The notes beneath the pieces were generated by a model that saw nothing but the letters and a program-made list of their open reading frames with translations, had not been told where the DNA came from and made no database searches. Positions 58,292 through 64,000 of a DNA stretch of 64,000 nucleotides are shown here, piece by piece. This stretch comes from Arthrobacter sp. ERGS1:01. Lineage in GTDB: Bacteria > Actinomycetota > Actinomycetes > Actinomycetales > Micrococcaceae. The stretch's first letter is position 1; each line of letters begins with the position of its first letter. Both the position numbers and the translations under genes were made by a program. Location of the stretch: contig NZ_CP012479.1 in the NCBI RefSeq assembly GCF_001281315.1, forward strand, positions 992,001 to 1,056,000, in the 5' to 3' direction.

Positions 58292-58729
58292 GTGGTAGAT
58301 CGCAAAGACATCGGGTCCTGGCTCAGCGGCCCGGACACTTCCAATATATCCAACTACCCTGGCGAACGGCTGGGATTACCCGATTCCGGGCGCGGTTCCA
58401 TGGCGCGTGCCGGCCGGCGCATCCTGGCCATCTGCATTGACTGGGGCCTGAGCTACCTCATTGCCATCGCCTTTTTCAACGCGAACCCGAACGCCATTTT
58501 GGCCGTTTTCGCGCTGGAACAGATGGTTTTGGTGGGCACGCTGGGCTACAGCATCGGCCACCGGATCATGGGCATCCAGGTCCAAAGGCTCGACGGCGGC
58601 CCCGCCGGCCTGCTCGCCGGCGTCGTCCGCGCCGTGCTGGTGTGCCTGGTGATCCCCGTGGTGATTGTCGACGCCGACCATCGCGGCCTGCACGACAAGG
58701 CCATGAAGACAATCCTCGTTCGCCGCTAG
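58292..58729 (+). CDS. RDD-family membrane protein
   Basis: 145 residues from a GTG start. RDD motif ARAGRRILAICIDWGLS in the first membrane helix, then two more helices (LEQMVLVGTLGYSIGHRI, and AVLVCLVIPVVIV) and the closing DADHRGLHDKAMKT. The start is GTG with weak site. RDD genes sit beside glnA1 in many actinobacteria. Function unknown; a transport or stress role has been proposed for the family. Confidence 0.85.
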   Translation: MVDRKDIGSWLSGPDTSNISNYPGERLGLPDSGRGSMARAGRRILAICIDWGLSYLIAIAFFNANPNAILAVFALEQMVLVGTLGYSIGHRIMGIQVQRLDGGPAGLLAGVVRAVLVCLVIPVVIVDADHRGLHDKAMKTILVRR

Positions 58730-58767
58730 GCAAACGGCTTCGGCTGTCTCCACCGGGACGGCAAACG

Positions 58768-58816
58768 AAAAGGCCCCGTTCCCGAGTCCGGTTGGACTTG
58801 GGAACGGGGCCTTTTT
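58768..58816. terminator. Bidirectional terminator between RDD and DUF4191 genes
   Basis: AAAAGGCCCCGTTCCC (58768-58783) pairs with GGGAACGGGGCCTTTT (58800-58815), followed by T. Confidence 0.88.
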
Positions 58817-58839
58817 GCGGCTAACCGGTGGTGCCGGCG

Positions 58840-59610
58840 TCAGCGTCCGCGTGAAGCCTTGCGGTCGGGGCGCGCCTTGTACGGGTCGATCCCCTTGGGG
58901 ATCGGCAGCTTGTTGCCCATGGAGGAGATGCGCTTGTTGACGGCGCCAACCTCGATCTTGGTCAGTTCGCCCTTGAGCTTGTTCATCTTCTTCGTGATCT
59001 TCGCGATCGGCACCTGGCCCTCGCCCTTGCCGGTCTCGATCACGGTGACGGTGACGTTGGGCAGGATCCGGTTCAGGCGGCGTCGTTCGGCATCCACCAG
59101 GCCCTTGACCCGGGTGGACGGACCCTCGGTGACGAGCACGATGCCCGGCTTGCCGATGGCACGGAACACGACGTCCTGGGTGCGCGGGTTCACGGCGGCG
59201 GGCTGTTCGTCGAAGATCCAGCCGCGGCGAAGCGAGCTCAGGGCGGCGCCGGCTGCGCCGGGCTTGCCCTCAATCTGGGAGTACGCGGCACGCTCGGCAC
59301 GGCGCGACATGATCAGCAATGCGCCCAACAAACCCAGCGGCAGGCCCACCAGCAGGCCGGTGATCCAGTTGCCGGGGGACACCAGCACCGTCACCAGGAG
59401 TGAGACCAGGATCAGGCCAAGGAATGCGCCAAGCATGTACCAGACCACCATGGGGTCGTGGCGGCGGGTCATCTTGAAGATGTCCACCATTTGCTTGAGG
59501 CGACCGGGCTTCTTTTCCTTCTTCGGTGCACCGTCCTTGGGGGCACGGTTGAAGAGGGAACGCTTGGGCTTCTCAGCGGCGGGCTGGGCGGAGTCAGAGG
59601 TTTTGGCCAT
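58840..59610 (-). CDS. DUF4191 membrane protein
   Basis: 256 residues. Basic N-terminus, two membrane helices (WYMLGAFLGLILVSLLVTVL and WITGLLVGLPLGLLGALLI), then a soluble domain with RTQDVVFRAIGKPGIVLVTE and a basic end. Same family as Rv2219 of M. tuberculosis, which lies next to lipA in that genome. Role unknown. Likely cotranscribed after lipB-lipA. Confidence 0.85.
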   Translation of the reverse strand: MAKTSDSAQPAAEKPKRSLFNRAPKDGAPKKEKKPGRLKQMVDIFKMTRRHDPMVVWYMLGAFLGLILVSLLVTVLVSPGNWITGLLVGLPLGLLGALLIMSRRAERAAYSQIEGKPGAAGAALSSLRRGWIFDEQPAAVNPRTQDVVFRAIGKPGIVLVTEGPSTRVKGLVDAERRRLNRILPNVTVTVIETGKGEGQVPIAKITKKMNKLKGELTKIEVGAVNKRISSMGNKLPIPKGIDPYKARPDRKASRGR

Positions 59611-59656
59611 AGTACGTCAATTCTACCGGTTGTTGGGCGGGTTTACTGCGCGAATC

Positions 59657-60673
59657 CTATTGGGCTGCGATCAGTGAGGCGGCTTCCTGGCGGGTGTGCC
59701 CGGAATCCTCGATGCCTTCGGCGATGTGCGCCAGGTGCTCGGGGATGTCGCGGCCCTTTTTCCGCATGGCCGTGGCCCACAGGCGGCCGGCACGGTAGGA
59801 GGAACGCACCAGCGGTCCGGACATGACGCCCAGGAAACCGATCTCCTCGGCCTCCTGGTTCAGTTCCAGGAATTCCTGCGGCTTGACCCAGCGGTCCACC
59901 GGCAGGTGGCGTTCGGAGGGGCGCAGGTACTGGGTGATCGTGATCAGGTCGGTGCCGGCGTCGTGCAGGTCCTGCAGGGCCACCGAGATCTCCTCACGGG
60001 TCTCGCCCATGCCCAGGATCAGGTTCGACTTGGTCACCATGCCGTGGTCCCGGCCCTGGCTGATGACATCCAGTGAACGCTCGTAGCGGAAGGCCGGGCG
60101 GATGCGCTTGAAAATGCGCGGCACGGTCTCCACGTTGTGGGCGAACACCTCGGGGGCGGACTCGCAGATCGCCGCAATGTTCTCCGGCTTGCCGGAAAAG
60201 TCCGGGATCAACAGCTCGACGCCGGTGTTCGGGTTCAGCTCGTGGATCTTGCGGACGGTCTCGGCATAGAGCCAGACGCCCTCGTCCTCCAGGTCGTCAC
60301 GGGCCACGCCCGTGACCGTGGCGTAGCGCAGGTTCATCTTGACGACGGAACGGGCCACCTTGGTCGGCTCGAAGCGGTCGATCGGGGAGGGCTTGCCGGT
60401 ATCGATCTGGCAGAAGTCGCAACGGCGCGTGCACTCGGAGCCGCCGATGAGGAAGGTGGCTTCGCGGTCTTCCCAGCATTCGAAGATGTTGGGGCAGCCG
60501 GCCTCCTCGCACACCGTGTGCAGGCCCTCGCCCTTGACCAGGTTCTTCATGGCGATGTATTCGGTGCCCATCGTCACCTTCGCCTTCATCCAGTCGGGCT
60601 TGCGCTCCACCGGAACCGCGGCGTTCCGTTGTTCGATCCGCAGCAGTTTGCGTCCCTCGGGTGCCAGCGTCAC
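59657..60673 (-). CDS. lipA: Lipoyl synthase
   Basis: Radical-SAM enzyme that inserts two sulfurs into protein-bound octanoyl chains to make lipoate. 338 residues. Auxiliary cluster cysteines Cys55, Cys60 and Cys66 ([14 protein letters not shown]), radical-SAM cluster C81-x3-C85-x2-C88 ([10 protein letters not shown]), and the C-terminal VRSSYRAG whose Ser ligates the auxiliary cluster. Overlaps lipB by ATGA. Confidence 0.97.
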   Translation of the reverse strand: MTLAPEGRKLLRIEQRNAAVPVERKPDWMKAKVTMGTEYIAMKNLVKGEGLHTVCEEAGCPNIFECWEDREATFLIGGSECTRRCDFCQIDTGKPSPIDRFEPTKVARSVVKMNLRYATVTGVARDDLEDEGVWLYAETVRKIHELNPNTGVELLIPDFSGKPENIAAICESAPEVFAHNVETVPRIFKRIRPAFRYERSLDVISQGRDHGMVTKSNLILGMGETREEISVALQDLHDAGTDLITITQYLRPSERHLPVDRWVKPQEFLELNQEAEEIGFLGVMSGPLVRSSYRAGRLWATAMRKKGRDIPEHLAHIAEGIEDSGHTRQEAASLIAAQ

Positions 60674-61398
60674 AGCGATGCTCCTTCTACCGGGCGCTGT
60701 TCGCGGGTGCCGGTCAATTCTTGTTCAGGGTGGGATTCGCCGGGGAGCGAATCGGTGATGATCGGGGTCAGGTGGCGGCGGGTCGCCGCGATGACGACCG
60801 GGGCCAGCTCGGTGGGGGTTACGTTGTTGCCGGTTTCGGCGGCGATGGTGGTGGTGCCGGCGTCGTTGATGCCGCAGGCGATGATTTGGGCGTAGGGGGC
60901 GAGATCGTTGTTTGCATTGATGGCAATGCCGTGCATGGTGACGCCCTCGTGGACGCGGATGCCGATGGCGGCAATCTTGCGGTCCGGTCCCTTTTCATCG
61001 GCCAGCAGCCAAATGCCGGCACGTCCCTTCACGCGGACGCCGTCCACGCCAAAGGCGGCCAGCGTCTCGATGATGATGTCCTCCAACACCGTGACGTACT
61101 GGCGGATGCCGTGGGCGTCCTTGAGCCGGACGATCGGGTACATGACAAGCTGCCCCGGACCATGCCAGGTCAGCTTTCCACCCCTGTCAACATTGATGAC
61201 GGGTGTTCCGTCAAAGGGGCGTTCGTGGTCTTCGGTGCGTTTTCCGGCCGTGTAGACAGCGGAATGTTCGAGCAACAGCACTGTATTCACCGCGGTGCCA
61301 GCGACGACGGCGTCGTGCACTTCGCGTTGATGATTCCAAGCGCCGTTGTAGTCGATGAAATCCGGGGCAAAACCGACTTCTTTGAACTCAACAGTCAT
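60670..61398 (-). CDS. lipB: Lipoyl(octanoyl) transferase
   Basis: Moves octanoate from ACP to lipoyl domains. From ATG 61398 ([20 protein letters not shown]) it has 242 residues; a GTG three codons earlier is also open. Seen: [45 protein letters not shown] strand, [17 protein letters not shown] with the catalytic Lys, and IIACGIND with the catalytic Cys. First gene of lipB-lipA-DUF4191. Confidence 0.95.
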   Translation of the reverse strand: MTVEFKEVGFAPDFIDYNGAWNHQREVHDAVVAGTAVNTVLLLEHSAVYTAGKRTEDHERPFDGTPVINVDRGGKLTWHGPGQLVMYPIVRLKDAHGIRQYVTVLEDIIIETLAAFGVDGVRVKGRAGIWLLADEKGPDRKIAAIGIRVHEGVTMHGIAINANNDLAPYAQIIACGINDAGTTTIAAETGNNVTPTELAPVVIAATRRHLTPIITDSLPGESHPEQELTGTREQRPVEGASL

Positions 61399-61501
61399 GT
61401 AGGCCACTTTAGTTGACGTTGCAATTTCGCCTAAATCCGAAAACCGGCCGGCCTGTGGATAACTTCAAGCGGGATCGGGCGAATTGGACTATCACTGACC
61501 T

Positions 61502-62020
61502 ATGGAGACTTTCAGCGATGACCACGGCAATGGGCGGCCCCCGGACATTCCGGGCTGTGATCCGGTGCGCAGGCTGGGCGGCGGCGCCTCCGGGACTGTC
61601 TGGCTGGTGCAGCCGCGGGACGGCACCGTGCCGCTGGCGGCCAAGTGCCTGCTGCCGGGCCCTGCCGGCTCCGGCGCCGGGTGTCACAATGAAAGCGAAA
61701 TCACACAAGAATGGCGCATTCTGGCCCAATATGACCATGAACATCTGATCCGGGTCCACGACGTGGTGCCCCTGGACGGGGATGGTGGCAGCGGCTGGGC
61801 GCTGCTCATGGACTACGCCGCGGGCGGTTCGGTGCGGGATATCGTGGCGGCCCGAGGCCCGCTGACCCCGGGCGAGGTGGTGACCATCCTGACCCCGCTG
61901 GGGGAGGTGTTGTCGTATTTGCACGGGCGCGGGGTGGTGCATGGGGATGTTTCGCCGGGCAATGTCCTGTTGACTGCGCACGGCAAGCCGCTCCTGGGGA
62001 CCTGGGCTGCGGCCGCATGA
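61502..62020 (+). CDS. Ser/Thr protein kinase-like, N-terminal part (gene split by apparent frameshift)
   Basis: 172 residues. Gly-loop RRLGGGASGTVWLV, Lys in PLAAKCLL, and the catalytic-loop equivalent GVVHGDVSPGNVLL (Asp and Asn kept, HGD for HRD). The frame then ends in LLGTWAAAA-stop. Restoring one G at the GGGG run near 61998 would read LLGDLGCGRMTGQ and join the next frame, giving the DLG (DFG-equivalent). So either a 1-base loss, a sequencing error, or a split gene coupled by the ATGA at 62017. Confidence 0.8.
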   Translation: METFSDDHGNGRPPDIPGCDPVRRLGGGASGTVWLVQPRDGTVPLAAKCLLPGPAGSGAGCHNESEITQEWRILAQYDHEHLIRVHDVVPLDGDGGSGWALLMDYAAGGSVRDIVAARGPLTPGEVVTILTPLGEVLSYLHGRGVVHGDVSPGNVLLTAHGKPLLGTWAAAA

Positions 62021-63138
62021 CGGGCCAGACCCATGATTCCCCGGGTGGCACGCCGGGCTTTTTCTGCGCGCAGGATGACCAGGCCACGGCGGCCTCGGAC
62101 GTCTACGCGATGGCCGCCGTCGGCTGGTATGCGCTCACGGGTTCGGCACCGCCGCCCACCCGGGACCGCATGCCGCTTTCCTTGTCTGTCCCCGGAGTTC
62201 CGGCCGAACTAACCGCGGCGCTGGAGGCGGGGCTGGCCGACAACGCCGCCCAACGCCCGACGCCGGCCGCCCTGGCCCAGGCCGTCTTCCGCAGTGCCCG
62301 GGCCGAACCCGTGGCCCTGGCACTGGCCGTCCATCCCAGCGTGCTCCCGGACCTGCTCACCCGGCGGCGCGCGCATCAGCCGCCGCGCCGCGGCCTGGGT
62401 CGGCTGTTTCCGAGGGGCGACCGCCCGCGAGTCCGGGGCATTCCTTCGTGGATGCGCCGCCGTGTTCCCCGTCGCGTGCCCAGCCGGCTGCCCAGCCGCT
62501 GGATTCCCCTGCTAGCCGGCGTAGCCGTCGTCGCGGCGCTCCTGGTGGGGTGGCAACTGGTGGCCCGATCCGTGCAGGCAGGGGTGCCCGATCAAGCCGG
62601 GGGAGGCGCTCCCACTGCCGTAACGGTCCCGCCGTCGACGGGCGGCGGATCCGCGGCAGCACTGGCAGCCCTTGGCCCGGTGGCGGGTCGGGTGCCGGGG
62701 GAGATCCGGAAGGGGCTCGTGTCGGAGGACCCCGCCAAGGTCCTGCCGGCGCTTGCCTGGTTGAGGTCCTACGCGCTCTCGACTGCCGACGCAGCATTGC
62801 TGGCGGCCGTGAACGCACCCGGCTCGCCGGCCGTGAAAGCGGACACCGCGACGCTCCGTGCGCTGACCGGCGCCAAACACTCCTACTCCGGACTTGAGAC
62901 CACGGTCACCGCGGCCAGGGAACAAAGCCGGAGCACGCCCGCCGGTGCCACTCCCGTCACGGCCACGGTGGCCGCCACCGTCACCACCAGCCCGTTTGCC
63001 GAAAACGATGCCGCCGGTGCCGTGGTGTACCAGCAACAACGCCAACAGCAACAAAAGCTGCGCATCGTGCTCGTGCTGCTCCAGGGAAGGTGGGTGATCC
63101 AGGAAATCCTCCCGGCCGGGGGAAACGGTGCAAGATAG
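62017..63138 (+). CDS. Kinase-like C-terminal lobe with membrane helix and extracellular domain
   Basis: 373 residues. The first ~90 (SPGGTPGFFCAQDDQATAAS, DVYAMAAVGWYALTG and NAAQRPTPAALAQAVF) are the C-lobe of a kinase. A membrane helix (WIPLLAGVAVVAALLVGWQL) follows at about 162-181, then an extracytoplasmic Ala/Thr/Ser-rich part. ATG overlaps the TGA of the N-terminal frame. Alone it lacks a catalytic core, so it would depend on a frameshift or on pairing with the N-lobe protein. Confidence 0.75.
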   Translation: MTGQTHDSPGGTPGFFCAQDDQATAASDVYAMAAVGWYALTGSAPPPTRDRMPLSLSVPGVPAELTAALEAGLADNAAQRPTPAALAQAVFRSARAEPVALALAVHPSVLPDLLTRRRAHQPPRRGLGRLFPRGDRPRVRGIPSWMRRRVPRRVPSRLPSRWIPLLAGVAVVAALLVGWQLVARSVQAGVPDQAGGGAPTAVTVPPSTGGGSAAALAALGPVAGRVPGEIRKGLVSEDPAKVLPALAWLRSYALSTADAALLAAVNAPGSPAVKADTATLRALTGAKHSYSGLETTVTAAREQSRSTPAGATPVTATVAATVTTSPFAENDAAGAVVYQQQRQQQQKLRIVLVLLQGRWVIQEILPAGGNGAR

Positions 63139-63172
63139 CGGCCGGTCCCCGCCGCACCGGCAAACTGTGTGG

Positions 63173-63188
63173 CTAAGATACGGTAATG
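63173..63188 (+). promoter_or_regulatory. -10 element of a possible leaderless transcript
   Basis: TAAGAT (63173-63178) lies 7 bases before the ATG of the tricorn-like gene, with no ribosome site between. Confidence 0.4.
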
Positions 63189-64000
63189 ACCTCCTCGAGC
63201 TATTTCCGTTACCCGCATCTGCACCAAGACCTGCTGACATTTGTGGCCCAGGACGACGTCTGGGTTGCCCCGCTGGCCGGCGGCCGTGCGTGGCGGGTCT
63301 CGGCAGAAACCTCGCCCCCGCGCAATCCGCGCTTCACCCCCGACGGGAAAAACCTGGTCTGGACCGTGACGCGGGGGGCTGTGCCCGAAGTGGTGACTGC
63401 CCCCGTGGACGGCGGTGCGCTGAAGCAGCTGACCCACTGGGGCCATGCCGGCACCAAGGTCAAGGGCTTCACCGCCGACGGCGACGTGGTGGTCACGAGC
63501 GCCTTTGAACAGCCCGACGCACGCCTCACCTGGGCGTATGCGGTGTCCGTCGGGGACGGGCAGCGCCGCCGGCTGCCCTACGGCCCGGTGGACAGCGTCG
63601 CCTTTGGCACCGTCGTCGGTGACGAGCGGCCCGTTGTGTTGTCCTCGGTGCTCTCCCGGGAGCCCGCCGCCTGGAAGCGGTACCGCGGCGGCACCGCGGG
63701 AAAACTGTGGATCGACGCCGACGGTTCGGGCGAATTTGCCCGGCTCCTGCCGGAGGTGGACGGCAATGTTTGCGACCCCATGTGGGTTTCCGGCCGGATC
63801 GCCTTCCTTTCCGACCATGAAGGCCACGGCAACCTGTACTCGGTGCTCCCGGACGGCGGCAACCTCCAGCGCCACACCGACTTTGAGGGCTTCTACGTCC
63901 GCCACGCCAGCACCGACGGCACCAGGATCGTGTTTGAATCGGCCGGAAACCTGTTCGTCCTGAACAGCCTCAACGACGAAGCCGTCCAGCTGGAAATCAC
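63186..64000 (+). CDS. Tricorn protease-like S41 peptidase, N-terminal propeller (3' end outside window)
   Basis: At least 271 residues, running off the window. The start MTSSSYFRYPHLHQDLLTFV followed by AQDDVWVAPLAGGRAWRVS is the typical entry into the six-bladed propeller of tricorn proteases, with repeated blades (PRFTPDGKNLVWT, PVDGGALKQLTHWG, GRIAFLSDHEGHGNLYSV, GTRIVFESAGNLFVL). The full protein is usually over 1000 residues, with a second propeller, PDZ and S41 catalytic domain that would lie beyond 64000. It degrades peptides in the cytosol. Confidence 0.85.
   Translation, partial: MTSSSYFRYPHLHQDLLTFVAQDDVWVAPLAGGRAWRVSAETSPPRNPRFTPDGKNLVWTVTRGAVPEVVTAPVDGGALKQLTHWGHAGTKVKGFTADGDVVVTSAFEQPDARLTWAYAVSVGDGQRRRLPYGPVDSVAFGTVVGDERPVVLSSVLSREPAAWKRYRGGTAGKLWIDADGSGEFARLLPEVDGNVCDPMWVSGRIAFLSDHEGHGNLYSVLPDGGNLQRHTDFEGFYVRHASTDGTRIVFESAGNLFVLNSLNDEAVQLEI

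Overview
The window looks like the chromosome of a high-GC actinobacterium of the Micrococcaceae, most like Arthrobacter. The host genes are GC-rich, GTG and TTG starts are common, and the gene orders panB / glnA2-glnE and glnA1-RDD-DUF4191-lipA-lipB are those known from actinobacteria. About 26 kb is host chromosome, and one 37.5-kb prophage (19169-56709) sits between the two halves.

Host left arm (1-19168): the 3' part of hisD; nrdR behind two NrdR-box-like palindromes; a minus-strand run map-ppgK-SDR; a 54-residue SPOR-like protein; a large protein with a G1-peptidase-like domain and a seven-bladed lectin-type propeller; panB; glnA2-glnE; a sulfatase that shares a CTAG double stop with glnE; a secreted tandem-repeat protein carrying eight PWIWP motifs; a glutamine-type ABC transporter with fused binding protein and permease, followed by glutaminase; a GNAT acetyltransferase; and a small HTH gene whose ribosome binding site lies in a 20-bp perfect hairpin. 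Nitrogen metabolism dominates: glutamine synthesis (glnA2, glnA1), its control (glnE, a GlnR-like box at glnA1), glutamine uptake and glutamine hydrolysis.

Prophage: a siphovirus inserted in the last codons of the main glutamine synthetase gene glnA. A 25-bp direct repeat marks the ends, and the phage restores the glnA end and brings its own terminator. From left to right it has (a) a cargo block at attL (19.4-25.5 kb): two unrecognised genes, a helicase-associated-domain protein, a HigB-like toxin / XRE antitoxin / SecB-like chaperone (TAC) module, a tiny membrane peptide with an odd leader, and an Abi-family HEPN protein; (b) lysis, tail and head genes on the minus strand (25.6-45.7 kb), read from the terminase leftwards, with a tail-chaperone -1 frameshift and a cos-type HNH gene; (c) early and replication genes on the minus strand (45.8-54.8 kb) with a DnaB-type helicase, a probable loader and an initiator; (d) a divergent switch region, then the XRE repressor overlapping the tyrosine integrase, then attR. 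All the modules expected of a functional temperate phage are present with no visible frameshift.

Host right arm (56686-64000): glnA1 with a GlnR-like operator, an RDD membrane protein, a DUF4191 membrane protein, lipA-lipB, a Ser/Thr-kinase-like gene split in two by an apparent 1-base loss inside its DFG-equivalent motif, and the start of a tricorn-protease-like gene that runs off the window.

All calls come from reading the sequence and from recall of protein families. No database search was run.
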